A stretch of DNA of 43,127 bases from Aneurinibacillus danicus. GTDB taxonomy: Bacteria > Bacillota > Bacilli > Aneurinibacillales > Aneurinibacillaceae. The position numbers and the translations under genes were made by a program. The DNA lies in contig NZ_BJXX01000132.1 of assembly GCF_007991215.1 (NCBI RefSeq), positions 1 to 43,127 of the forward strand. Reading direction: 5' to 3'. The notes beneath the pieces are model-generated. The model had not been told where the DNA came from and searched no databases. It was given only the letters and a program-made list of their open reading frames with translations. The stretch's first letter is position 1; each line of letters opens with the position of its first letter. Shown here one piece after another: positions 1 through 7,781 of this stretch.

Positions 1-330
1 TAGAGTGGCAGCGTGCCATAAAATTTCTGAGTTTCCGGCATCAGGGGCCATTGAACCGAAAATATAAGGAGCAATGGGACTTCTTCCAATAATCTCGGAA
101 AGTAAGCCTAAAGAGACGAATCCCATTCCCATTCCGCCTACTTCGCCTGGCATGTGTCCGGCCCATAAACCTAAATCTTTAACCTTTTCTTGAAGCGGTT
201 TCAAAATTTCATCAGGCAACCCGCGATGCGGAACCATATGTTTTTCGTTTGGATATACATACTCATCCATAAATGCAGCAGCCTTATCAATCATCTGTTG
301 CTGTTCCGGTGTGGGGCTAAAATCGAACAC
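1..330 (-). CDS. Acyl-CoA dehydrogenase, N-terminal part (cut by window edge)
   Basis: The minus strand reads 110 codons open to the window edge. The N-terminus (MFDFSPTPEQQQM) and the later GHMPGEVGGMGMGF and GSMAPDAGN segments match the N-terminal helical domain of the larger acyl-CoA dehydrogenases (ACAD10/11-like, about 400 aa). Members oxidise acyl-CoA to enoyl-CoA using FAD and pass electrons to electron-transferring flavoprotein. The start is taken as the GTG at 330, about 8 nt after AAGGAG; a second GTG lies 9 nt upstream. The middle and C-terminal domains, including the catalytic base, lie outside the window, so substrate cannot be judged. It diverges from the SDR/acyl-CoA ligase genes and has its own sigma-54-type promoter at 374-389. 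Confidence 0.85.
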   Translation of the reverse strand, partial: MFDFSPTPEQQQMIDKAAAFMDEYVYPNEKHMVPHRGLPDEILKPLQEKVKDLGLWAGHMPGEVGGMGMGFVSLGLLSEIIGRSPIAPYIFGSMAPDAGNSEILWHAATL

Positions 331-373
331 AACACTCACTCCTTAGGGATTTTTATTCTCAAGCATGTATTAA

Positions 374-389
374 AGCAAAAATAATGCCA
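374..389 (-). promoter_or_regulatory. Sigma-54 (-24/-12) promoter of the acyl-CoA dehydrogenase gene
   Basis: Read on the minus strand the site is TGGCAT-N5-TTGCT, with GG and GC exactly 12 bp apart as in the sigma-54 consensus TGGCAC-N5-TTGCA. It lies about 45 bp upstream of the GTG start at 330 and leaves room for a start of transcription near 362 and the AAGGAG site at about 340-345. Expression would then require SigL and an ATP-dependent enhancer-binding activator. Confidence 0.75.
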
Positions 390-535
390 ATAAAATAATG
401 CCGTTTTTACCGGGATAGCAGGGGAAAGCGATGAAAAAAGGAATCAATCATTGAAAAAGATAATCAATTCATAAATACACATATGTTTAGAATATTTAAT
501 ATTAAAGGAATTACTTAAATAGTGCAGAAAGAAAA

Positions 536-706
536 ATGATTCAACAAAAGCTAGCTGAGCATAGAACCACACGGAAAACGGTGAAGGTGCCAGGGGTTAG
601 CCGGTCATCTCTTGTAAAAAAAGATACAAAGACCAGACATAAAATAAAGCGGTTACAAGTTCAGGTTAATGTCAGGCATTATTTGATTCCAACTGGAATC
701 AAATAA
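536..706 (+). pseudogene. Possible remnant of the C-terminal Fis-type HTH of a sigma-54 activator
   Basis: A 56-codon frame starts MIQQKLAEHRTTRKTVKVPG and continues VSRSSLVKK. This resembles the C-terminal helix-turn-helix of Bacillales sigma-54 enhancer-binding proteins (an A-x-x-RTTRKAA-K-LGVS-x-STVV-K type pattern). The AAA+ domain that should precede it is absent and no convincing ribosome binding site is seen. The last codons run through the palindrome at 679-706. Its place between two sigma-54 promoters makes a decayed activator plausible, but similarity over about 35 residues is modest and a chance frame cannot be excluded. Confidence 0.35.
679..706. promoter_or_regulatory. 28-bp perfect palindrome, candidate upstream activator site
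   Basis: The arm TTATTTGATTCCA is followed after 2 bp by its exact reverse complement TGGAATCAAATAA. It ends 80 bp upstream of the sigma-54 -24 element at 787, a typical distance for an enhancer-binding-protein site, and lies about 290 bp from the divergent sigma-54 promoter at 374-389. No T-tract follows, so it is more likely a protein site than a terminator. Confidence 0.6.
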
Positions 707-786
707 CGTAGGACTGAGGAGCGACATGAAGCTTCTTTTTCAGACTTTTTTATATTAAATATGTTTATTACTGTGTCCAGGATTTA

Positions 787-802
787 TGGCATAACAATTG
801 CT
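787..802 (+). promoter_or_regulatory. Sigma-54 (-24/-12) promoter of the SDR / acyl-CoA ligase genes
   Basis: TGGCAT-N5-TTGCT matches the sigma-54 consensus with the required 12-bp GG-to-GC spacing. It lies about 55 bp before the SDR start. Together with the equivalent minus-strand site at 374-389 it makes a divergent, activator-dependent pair. Confidence 0.75.
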
Positions 803-858
803 TAACCATTAAATGAGAGAAAGCTGACAAGATTTTGACTGTAGAAAGGAAGGGTATG

Positions 859-1272
859 ATGCAAATCCCGAGTTTTAATTTAACAGGAAAGATAGCACTT
901 GTGACGGGCGGTAGCAAAGGAATTGGATTCGGTATGGCTCATGCGTTAGGGGCGTATGGAGCTCAGGTTATTATAACAAGCCGTGGAGTAGAAGAAGGGC
1001 GGATTAATCAGCTTACGAAGGTATGGGCTGAAGAGCTGGCTCCTTATAACATTACCGTTAACGCTGTTGGTCCTGGTTATATAAGAACCCCCATGACGGA
1101 TGGATGGTTAAGTGATTCGGTCAGGTATCAGAATATTGTTAATAATACAATGCAAAAAAGAGTGGGTGAGCTTACAGATTTAGCAGGGCCGATTGTCTTT
1201 TTAGCTTCCGATGCATCAGCCTATGTTACAGGCCAGGTGTTAAATGTAGATGGCGGATGGACCGCTCGATAA
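859..1272 (+). pseudogene. Short-chain dehydrogenase/reductase with internal deletion
   Basis: About 137 codons instead of the usual ~250. The N-terminus carries the Rossmann TGGSKGIGFGMA cofactor motif and the C-terminus the typical SDR end (WAEELAPYNITVNAVGPGYIRTPM, then FLASDASAYVTGQ and NVDGGW). Between residues ~48 and ~50 (around ITSRGVEEG / RINQLTKVW) roughly 110 residues are missing, including the NNAG strand, catalytic Ser and the YxxxK pair. The reading frame is kept, so the product may be made, but it cannot work as a normal oxidoreductase. The ATG at 859 is preferred for its distance from GGAAGGG; ATG 856 and TTG 835 are alternatives. It is first in a sigma-54 unit with the ligase gene 24 bp downstream. 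Confidence 0.85.
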
Positions 1273-1296
1273 AACCATAGGTCAGGTGGTAATGAC

Positions 1297-2877
1297 ATGA
1301 AAATTGTAACAGAAAACCACTTTAATCGAACAATCAAAGTGTTTAAAGACAGACCCGGAAACTTAATGGAGATGCTTGAAAAAACGAAGGCTGCCTTTCC
1401 TGATAAGGAAGCGCTAGTATCACAAAATGAGCGTCTTACTTATCGGGAGTTATACGATAGAGTAGAATCAATTGCCGGAAACCTCCATTATTCATACGGT
1501 ATCCGGAAGGGTGACCGAGTTGCTTTACTCGTCGGCAATACTATTGAATTTGTCCTTCTTGTTTTTGCCTGTGCCAGAATTGGAGCCATTGTTGTTACAT
1601 TGAATACGCGCCTACAGGAAACAGAGCTATCGTATATGATTACTCATTCAGGAGCGGATATCCTGCTTTTAGATGATGAATTCATTGATACAGTGGAAAA
1701 CATGAGAAGTAAATCGATGATTCAAAACGTTAAACACTTTTTCTTAATTGGCGATGTAAAAGCAAGCAAAAGAGACTATTTACCTTTTGAAATGTTAGAG
1801 CAAAAAGAAGTGCCACCGCAAATAGAAGTATCGGAAGATGATCCGCTGTTTATTATGTATACTTCCGGAACAACAGGTTTGCCAAAAGGCGCGATAGGCA
1901 GTCACCTGGGTGTCATTCATAGTGTAATGAATTATGAATTTATACTTAAGAGCAATCATAAGACAAAAACGCTCATTGCGATTCCGCTATTTCATGTAAC
2001 CGGCTTGATAGGACAGCTTCTTCACATGATAAAAGTAGGTGGAACCTCTGTCATTATGAGGAAATATAAGACTGCGGAGTACATTCGATTGATTTCCGAG
2101 GAGAAGATTACATTTTTATTTAGTGTTCCAACGATTTATGTGATGGTGCTTTCCCATCCTGACTTTTCTAAATATGCCTATCACTCGGTTACTACTATTG
2201 CTTACGGCGGAGCGCCAATGTCTGAAGAAACGATTTCTGGTTTGCAAAAGGCATTCCCAGGGGCTTCTCTGCATAATGCTTATGGTGCTACGGAAACCTC
2301 CTCACCGGCTACTATTATGCCCCTGGGGTATCCGAAGGAAAAAATCCGCTCAGTTGGATTGCCTGTTCCGGTTGCAGAAGTGAAAATACTGAGTGAGAAT
2401 GGAGAACCCTGTGAAGCAGGAGAAGTAGGCGAACTTCTTATTAAAGGGCCGATGGTAGTTGAGGGCTATTGGGACAATGAAAAAGCCAACCGAAGATCAT
2501 TTGTGGATGGTTACTGGTACTCGGGTGATCTGGCAAAGATTGATAAAGACGGATATGTATATATTATGGATCGTATAAAAGATATGATTAATCGTGGGGG
2601 AGAGAAAATCTTTTCCGTAGAAGTTGAAAATATTTTGTATAATCATCCAAAAGTTTTGGAAGCAGCAGTCATTGGTTTTCCAGACAAAATTTTTGGTGAA
2701 ATTGTGAAAGCGTTTATCGTGCCGAAAGAGAAGACAGAAATTGATGAAGAAGAGATTAAACAATTTGTCCGGGAAAGATTAGCCGACTATAAAGTTCCAG
2801 CGGTAGTAGAGTTTATTTCAGAATTGCCCAGAAATCCGGGTGGGAAAATAATTAAAGCTAAACTAAAAGAGATGTAA
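1297..2877 (+). CDS. Acyl-CoA synthetase (AMP-forming, fatty-acid-CoA ligase family)
   Basis: A full-length 526-aa ANL-superfamily enzyme that activates a carboxylic acid with ATP and CoA via an acyl-adenylate. Visible core motifs are the phosphate loop YTSGTTGLPKGA (residues ~188-199), YGATET (~329-334), YSGDL (~408-412), the hinge region DRIKDMINRGGEKI (~425-438) and the C-terminal NPGGKIIKAKL with the catalytic lysine near 517. Medium- or long-chain fatty acids are the usual substrates of this class, but aromatic or branched acids are possible. The start ATG follows CAGGTGG. It is co-directional with the broken SDR and probably read from the sigma-54 promoter at 787-802, opposite to an acyl-CoA dehydrogenase. 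Confidence 0.93.
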   Translation: MKIVTENHFNRTIKVFKDRPGNLMEMLEKTKAAFPDKEALVSQNERLTYRELYDRVESIAGNLHYSYGIRKGDRVALLVGNTIEFVLLVFACARIGAIVVTLNTRLQETELSYMITHSGADILLLDDEFIDTVENMRSKSMIQNVKHFFLIGDVKASKRDYLPFEMLEQKEVPPQIEVSEDDPLFIMYTSGTTGLPKGAIGSHLGVIHSVMNYEFILKSNHKTKTLIAIPLFHVTGLIGQLLHMIKVGGTSVIMRKYKTAEYIRLISEEKITFLFSVPTIYVMVLSHPDFSKYAYHSVTTIAYGGAPMSEETISGLQKAFPGASLHNAYGATETSSPATIMPLGYPKEKIRSVGLPVPVAEVKILSENGEPCEAGEVGELLIKGPMVVEGYWDNEKANRRSFVDGYWYSGDLAKIDKDGYVYIMDRIKDMINRGGEKIFSVEVENILYNHPKVLEAAVIGFPDKIFGEIVKAFIVPKEKTEIDEEEIKQFVRERLADYKVPAVVEFISELPRNPGGKIIKAKLKEM

Positions 2878-2888
2878 TATCTGTTGAT

Positions 2889-2919
2889 GGAGCTGCTTAT
2901 GCTGCTCCTTTTATTTTTT
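2889..2919 (+). terminator. Intrinsic terminator after the acyl-CoA ligase
   Basis: GGAGC (2889-2893) and GCTCC (2904-2908) can pair around a 10-nt loop and are followed by a T-rich run at 2909-2919. The stem is only 5 bp, so strength is uncertain. It overlaps the end of the convergent amidase fragment. Confidence 0.5.
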
Positions 2920-3531
2920 ATCTAATTGAAGAGGGCAAAGTTGTGTAGGTTTAAGTCCGACGATTCCGCATGCCGAAGAAGGAATGCGGATCGATCCGCC
3001 TGTATCGGTACCGAGAGACGCGATCGTCATGTCAGCAGCAACAGCAGCCCCCGATCCCCCGCTTGATCCACCGGGAATTTTCTCTAAGTCCCACGGATTG
3101 CGGCATGGACCAAAGTGCGGATTCGTTGTTGTAGCCCCCCAGGCGTATTCATGCATATTGAGCTTTCCTGTAAAAATAACACCGGCTTCTTTTAGCCTGG
3201 AAACGACGGTCGCATCATGGGACGGAACGAAATCTTTATGAATTTTCGAACCCATCGTGACGACTTCATTTTTAAAATAAAAAATATCTTTTAGCGCCAT
3301 CGGAATGCCGTGAAGTGGACCGCGATAGTCACCGTTCATGATCTCTTGCTCGGCATTTTTCGCTGCAACTATGGCAGCCTCTGCATCGATTTGAATGTAA
3401 GCATTGATTTGCTTGTTATAGCGCTCTGTTTGGTGAAGAACCGCTTCTGTGATTTCAACAGGGGAGATTTCTCGGTCGCGAAGGAGAGGAGCCAGAGTTT
3501 CGATGGATTGGGATGCGAGTTCATGTCTCAT
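2911..3531 (-). pseudogene. Amidase (amidase-signature family), C-terminally truncated
   Basis: The 206-aa frame starts MRHELASQSIETL and contains the amidase-signature core: the catalytic Lys region GIPMALKDIF (~80), then PGGSSGGSGAAVAADM and GTDTGGSIRIPSS with the cis-Ser and nucleophilic Ser. It ends shortly after GIVGLKPT with TQLCPLQLDKK, whereas family members run to about 450-480 aa. The C-terminal half, which completes the substrate pocket, is absent, so activity is doubtful. The last ten residues might be the original C-terminus joined by an internal deletion, but this cannot be shown here. The ATG overlaps the stop of the upstream small gene by 4 bp (ATGA), indicating translational coupling as in AtzG-AtzE pairs. 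Confidence 0.8.
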
Positions 3532-3707
3532 TTAGTTGTCTCCTTTACTCGGTGGCATAAGGCGATATCAAAGGCCTTCAACTGCGCTTTGCTCGCTTGT
3601 TGTTGTAGAGAAAGAATCGATTGCCACTGGGTTACAAGAACAGAATAATCTTCGTCAGGGGCCTGGACACCTTTCGCCTGTAAAACAGTACGAATCATTT
3701 GCTCCAA
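3528..3707 (-). CDS. Small GatC/AtzG-like partner of the amidase
   Basis: A 59-aa helical protein (MEQMIRTVLQAKG... SILSLQQQASKAQ) directly upstream of the amidase, overlapping it by 4 bp. In AtzE/GatA-type amidases a small GatC-like subunit (AtzG family) wraps the enzyme and stabilises it; size, position and composition fit that role. The TTG at 3707 is 9 nt after AAAGGAG and is preferred; an ATG at 3737 would add ten residues but lies upstream of that ribosome binding site. The subunit appears intact although its partner is truncated. Function is inferred mostly from context. Confidence 0.6.
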   Translation of the reverse strand: MEQMIRTVLQAKGVQAPDEDYSVLVTQWQSILSLQQQASKAQLKAFDIALCHRVKETTK

Positions 3708-3821
3708 TCTTTTCATCTCCTTTAATTGATAGTGCAAGTTCTATAATACAGAATATAATAAAAATTCTATCAAATGTAAATGAAAAATACCCAGAAGGAG
3801 AAGTTAGCCCTTCTTCGCTAA

Positions 3822-3855
3822 AGCAACTGACCTGGTTAAATCCAGGTCAGTTGCT
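3822..3855. other. Perfect 14-bp stem-loop
   Basis: AGCAACTGACCTGG and its exact complement flank a 6-nt loop. It lies 55 bp past the stop of the glutamate-synthase-like gene on the minus strand and upstream of the small amidase partner. On the minus strand it is followed only by a short TTT, so it is a weak terminator, an mRNA-stabilising hairpin, or a processing site. Confidence 0.6.
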
Positions 3856-3909
3856 CTGCTGTGTTCTATAAGCCTGCTTGTTTTATTTCATATTAATCGT
3901 TCGATGCTG

Positions 3910-5379
3910 CTATCTTTGAAAAAAGGAAAACCATTTTTCAAATCCTTTTGTGCCATGTTTTTGTTGTACAGTATCAGGCTCGTATGGTTCATAAGCAAGT
4001 GGAACTTTCGTGACTTTACTTGTCCATTCGTCCAGGGCAACCAAATCGTCCTTATTTACTTGACGCAATGAATTTTTTCCGAGAGCCCGAATGGCAACCT
4101 TCATTTCTTCAACACAGGAGGTGAAAAAATTCTCTAAGTATTTTGCCGCTTCTTCTTCATCGAATTCATCTGCCATACTACCGGGGTAAAAAACAAGTTG
4201 CGTGGGCGGTTCCCATGGGATGGCCTTCGTTACCTGAACATGGGTCATTGCCCATATGAGGGCAGTTCCCATAAATACCGCATCAGCTCCTAAAGCAAGG
4301 GCTTTCAGACATTCCCCCGGGTTAAAAAATCCTCCTCCGATCAAGAGACTAATCCTGTCTTTTACCCCCTGCTTTTCAAGATAATCTGCAGCTCGGGATA
4401 AAGCATAAATCGTAGGAAGCCCAAAATCATCTTCTAAGATGGGCGGGCCTCCTTTTGTTCCTGCTTGCCCTCCATCAATGCTAATAAAATCAACATCTCC
4501 TTGAATCGCTACTTCTAAGTCGGCTTCCAGTGTGGCGCTGGCGCAAATCTTAACTCCAATAGGAACTCCTTCTGTCACTTTACGAAGCCTATTTACCAAA
4601 GGTTTAAGATCCTGCGGTTTATTTATTTCCTGGTGGCGGGCAGGGACTACAACTTCACCCGGTGGCACCTGTAAAACATCTCTCGCCCTGCCTTCTAGAA
4701 ACTCAGGAGGAATAAAACTGGCGGAACCAGCAGTAGCGCCCTGGCCGATATGAATTTCAATTGCATCCGCTTGTTTTAGAATTTCGGGTTCTTTTGACCA
4801 GGTTGCCGAATTATATTGAAGGATTAAATACTTAGAGTTAGCCCTATCTTCAGGCAAAAAACCTCCTTCTCCCGTATTGGTGGCTGTGCCAACAGCGGCA
4901 GTTCCCTTAGCCATGGCTATTTTCATCTTTTCGCTTACGCCGATTCCATAGCCCAGGGCGGCCGACACCAGGGGGATATTGAGAGTTAATGGCTTTTTTG
5001 CCTTTGGCCCGATTGTGACCTTCATATCGACAGGAGCCTTTTCATGAGTGGGCAGAACAGCCAGTTGAGCGGGTGAAAAGATAAGACCATCAAAGTTGAG
5101 AAATTTACGAGGGCTGCCAAACGGCCTTTCGATAATTTTTCCTGAATCAGCACGCAGGCTATTTTCGATTACCATTGTCGGGTTTATTCTCGTCATGGCT
5201 GTTACCATTTCCCATATATTTTCGGGGTAACGCTCTGACATTAACCGTTTTGTGAAGCGACCTATGATCAATTTAATTAAAGGTCTCGCAAAAATAACGG
5301 CAAATATTCCTGTACAAATCATTGCCGTAAATGATGCAGTAAAGGCTCCGAGCCAAAATGAAGATATGTCGTTTTCCAT
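3910..5379 (-). CDS. FMN-binding glutamate synthase-domain protein (YerD-like)
   Basis: A 489-aa protein with one N-terminal membrane segment (about residues 9-36) followed by the FMN-binding (beta/alpha)8 domain of glutamate synthase large subunit. Diagnostic stretches are ISIDGGQAGTKGGPP, IGGGFFNPGECLKALALGAD and VFMGTALIWA. It lacks the glutaminase and central domains of true GltB, so it is not a complete glutamate synthase; B. subtilis YerD is the nearest family member I know of. The true reaction is not established. The ATG is preceded by AGAGGTAG. It is transcribed alone on the minus strand, divergent from an FAD oxidoreductase with 179 bp between them. Confidence 0.85.
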   Translation of the reverse strand: MENDISSFWLGAFTASFTAMICTGIFAVIFARPLIKLIIGRFTKRLMSERYPENIWEMVTAMTRINPTMVIENSLRADSGKIIERPFGSPRKFLNFDGLIFSPAQLAVLPTHEKAPVDMKVTIGPKAKKPLTLNIPLVSAALGYGIGVSEKMKIAMAKGTAAVGTATNTGEGGFLPEDRANSKYLILQYNSATWSKEPEILKQADAIEIHIGQGATAGSASFIPPEFLEGRARDVLQVPPGEVVVPARHQEINKPQDLKPLVNRLRKVTEGVPIGVKICASATLEADLEVAIQGDVDFISIDGGQAGTKGGPPILEDDFGLPTIYALSRAADYLEKQGVKDRISLLIGGGFFNPGECLKALALGADAVFMGTALIWAMTHVQVTKAIPWEPPTQLVFYPGSMADEFDEEEAAKYLENFFTSCVEEMKVAIRALGKNSLRQVNKDDLVALDEWTSKVTKVPLAYEPYEPDTVQQKHGTKGFEKWFSFFQR

Positions 5380-5558
5380 CGTACACTACCTCTTTGTGTG
5401 AAGATTATACAGAAATAAATGATTACATACATTAGATATAGGGTTATTTTCTCGTTCTTTTTCCTTATTTATACGTTAGAGTCACCCACAACACCTGTAA
5501 TAAGACATTATGTTTCTTTGCATACTAGGTAACAAAATCGTATGCGGAGGTATAATGG

Positions 5559-6689
5559 ATGCGAATCGTCATTTTGGGTGGAGGATTTGGCGGACTCAAT
5601 GCTGCTCTGTTACTTGGAAAAGCACTCCAATCAACTCCTCATGAAATTGTTTTGCTGAGTGATGCCCCCTGCTTTTTATTTCGTCCTTCCCTGATCTGGG
5701 TTCCTTTTAACAAGAGACAAATCAAAGAAATATCCTTTCCGCTTAACGAGATATTACAGAAAGTAAGAGTCCAGTTCATGCAAAAAAGGGTCGTATCGAT
5801 TCTACCAAAGGAAAAACAGATACTTTGTGAAAATGGGACCCGGCTTATATACGATTACTTAATTATTGCTACGGGGGCCGTTCCGGCTTGGGAACAAATC
5901 GAAGGATTAAAAGGAAATACAGCATCCGTTTACAATGCGCACGCTGCATTACAAACGAAAAGACGAGTAGGAGAAATAAAAGTCGGACAACCGATCTTGA
6001 TTGGAGTTGCACAACAAAACCCTTCACAGGGCATGGCTTATGAATTTTTGTTCGAATTACATGCTTTTCTACACGAGCGGAATGTTCAGTGTCCCATTAC
6101 CTTTTTTACATATGAAAAAGAATTATTTAATCATAAAGGAAAAAAGGTTACATTGATTTTAGAAAAGCACATGAAGGAAAAACAGATTTCTCATTACAGC
6201 GATGTGTCGATCACAAAGGTAGAACCGGGCTGCTTGCAATTAAGCAATGGCGTATCGCTTCCTTACTCCTTTTCTTTGATTTTACCTCCTTACAAGGGAG
6301 CAGAGTTCATTTTTGCTTCGCCGGATCTAGATCATGAAAATGGTCTGCTTGTAACGAATAAAGGTCTCCAATCCACCCAGTGGGAAAATATTTATGTTGT
6401 GGGGGATGCAAATGCAATGAAAGAGTATAAATCCGGAAGAGCGGCTGAGGTACAGGGAAAGATCGCAGCCAGGAATATTTTGAACCGCATACAAGGACAC
6501 TCCCGGCAACAGGAATATCATCCTGATATGCTGTACGTTATGGAACTTGGTACGGATGGAGGCATGTTCGTCATAAGGTACCCGGGTTCGCGCGAAGGCA
6601 CGCCTTATTTTGAATGGGCAGTAGACGGATATCTTCCTCACTTGATGAAACTTGCGTTTGAAAAGTATTATAGCTGGAAATTAAGCTGA
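5559..6689 (+). CDS. FAD/NAD(P)-dependent oxidoreductase (NDH-2 / sulfide-quinone reductase superfamily)
   Basis: A 376-aa flavoprotein beginning with the dinucleotide-binding MRIVILGGGFGGLNAA, followed by the IIATGA stretch (~103-108) and the C-terminal FAD motif YVVGDANAM (~280). This layout is shared by type II NADH dehydrogenases and sulfide:quinone oxidoreductases, which act at the membrane. The redox cysteines expected of a sulfide:quinone reductase are not at the usual places (only four scattered Cys are present), so sulfide oxidation is not supported and the electron donor stays open. The start ATG is 9 nt after GGAGG. It is probably monocistronic or cotranscribed with the small frame at 6715. 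Confidence 0.82.
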   Translation: MRIVILGGGFGGLNAALLLGKALQSTPHEIVLLSDAPCFLFRPSLIWVPFNKRQIKEISFPLNEILQKVRVQFMQKRVVSILPKEKQILCENGTRLIYDYLIIATGAVPAWEQIEGLKGNTASVYNAHAALQTKRRVGEIKVGQPILIGVAQQNPSQGMAYEFLFELHAFLHERNVQCPITFFTYEKELFNHKGKKVTLILEKHMKEKQISHYSDVSITKVEPGCLQLSNGVSLPYSFSLILPPYKGAEFIFASPDLDHENGLLVTNKGLQSTQWENIYVVGDANAMKEYKSGRAAEVQGKIAARNILNRIQGHSRQQEYHPDMLYVMELGTDGGMFVIRYPGSREGTPYFEWAVDGYLPHLMKLAFEKYYSWKLS

Positions 6690-6714
6690 ACAGTTTTTTG
6701 GGGAAGGGGAGAAG

Positions 6715-6861
6715 ATGATTGATTTCGTTAGATCGTATGTAGCCCGAAAATTAGGAGTAGAGAAAAAAAGGGACAGTGTATATGCCATCCCTTTGCTTTT
6801 ATCCAATCATAATTTTTCCTTCAGGATTGCGATAATGTTTTTTGTTGCGATCCCAGCTTAA
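6715..6861 (+). CDS. Possible 48-aa small protein
   Basis: A short frame begins MIDFVRSYVARKLGVEKK and ends in a hydrophobic FRIAIMFFVAIPA segment. It has a good AAGGGGAG site 5 nt before the ATG and starts 25 bp after the oxidoreductase stop. Against it, the frame overlaps the 3' end of the ktrB pseudogene on the other strand, whose decayed coding sequence could explain the open frame. No homologue is recognised. Confidence 0.3.
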   Translation: MIDFVRSYVARKLGVEKKRDSVYAIPLLLSNHNFSFRIAIMFFVAIPA

Positions 6862-7568
6862 AGCAAAAGCGATGTATGCATGGAAAGCCTTTTTGTCTTT
6901 TTATATTCTACAAGTTCAGCAATGACCACGAAGCCGATCCCCCCTGCGACAATCAGTGTCATAATGACGATGTTGACTACAGGATCATCTACAAAGAGAG
7001 TTAAGCTTCTAAAATGTCCAAAAAGATCAAACCCTGCGTTATTAAAGTTAGACACCGAATGAAAAAGGCCAAAATAAAAGCTTTTTTGCCATCCCATGTC
7101 CGGAAGCCAATATAAACCTAAGATAAGGGTACCTATCCCTTCAAAAATGACAGTAAAAAGAATCACATGGCGGATAAGACGAATAATTCCCCCAACAGTG
7201 AGATGGTTAAGCGATTCCTGAATAAGCAGTCGCTGTCGAAGCGTAATTTTTTTTCCCAGTATCAACACGAAAAGGGAAGCGACTGTCATAAAACCCAGCC
7301 CGCCTATTTGAATAAGGCTTAAAATAACGAGTTGTCCAAAATGTGTAAAGGTGGTGCCTGTATCAACAACAACGAGACCTGTCACACAAGTGGCAGAGGT
7401 GGCTGTGAACAGAGCGTCTACAAAAGATAGTCCTTCTCCATTTGTGGTGGAGATAGGCAGTGTTAATAATAATGCGCCGAATAAGATAAGCGCTCCGAAT
7501 CCCATCACAAAAAGTTGAGGCGGACTTATCCAAGAAGCGATTTTTTTAAATTCATTTTTAAGTCGCAT
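6799..7568 (-). pseudogene. ktrB: KtrB/TrkH potassium channel subunit with internal deletion and frameshift
   Basis: The N-terminal 236 codons are clearly KtrB: the first pore region DALFTATSATCVTGL, the KKITLRQRLL loop, the second pore region FHSVSNFNNAGFDLFG, and VAGGIGFVVIAEL. The frame stops right after LSMHTSLLL, near the middle of the ~450-aa family. In the next frame the same DNA reads IAFALSWDRNKKHYRNPEG and KIMIG then stop (to 6799), which looks like the normal KtrB C-terminus. The two ends are therefore joined out of frame by loss of about 200 codons. The missing half carries pores 3 and 4, so the protein cannot form a channel. No ktrA partner is nearby. Confidence 0.82.
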
Positions 7569-7656
7569 TGTTTTTTCTCCACGTTCAGTTTTTTACTTTT
7601 TCTTTATAATATTTCCTTTTTTTATCCATTTATAATGTAAAATGTGATAAGATGTG

Positions 7657-7692
7657 ATTGAGGTTCTGTCTTCACGGAATCTCAATTTTTTT
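7657..7692 (+). terminator. Attenuator-like intrinsic terminator in the leader of the GreA-like gene
   Basis: ATTGAG-g-TTC pairs with GAA-t-CTCAAT around a short loop and is followed by seven T residues (7686-7692). It is upstream of the leader frame and GreA-like gene and downstream of AT-rich sequence with TATAAT boxes at 7605-7610 and 7631-7636. Placed before rather than after a gene in this direction, it probably attenuates that gene's transcript. Confidence 0.6.
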
Positions 7693-7712
7693 ATTTGTGA
7701 GGAGGACAAAAC

Positions 7713-7781
7713 GTGAAAATGAAAAACAAATTTTGCAATCAGTTAAATCCAGGTAAGGGGGTTATCTACGATGAACCATAG
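7713..7781 (+). CDS. 22-aa leader peptide overlapping the GreA-like gene start
   Basis: A GTG 7 nt after a strong AGGAGG opens a 22-codon frame (VKMKNKFCNQLNPGKGVIYDEP) whose TAG at 7779-7781 lies just inside the next gene, which starts at 7771. The overlap suggests translational coupling: ribosomes finishing the short frame can restart at 7771, which has its own weaker TAAGGGGG site. No known leader-peptide class is recognised and there is no run of one amino acid. Confidence 0.5.
   Translation: MKMKNKFCNQLNPGKGVIYDEP

Noticed and set aside
2706-2719. cre-like TGAAAGCGTTTATC inside the acyl-CoA ligase gene
   Set aside because: Two mismatches at conserved end positions and placed late in a coding region; probably chance.
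5559-6689. Sulfide:quinone oxidoreductase assignment
   Set aside because: The fold fits but the redox cysteines expected for sulfide oxidation are not in place.
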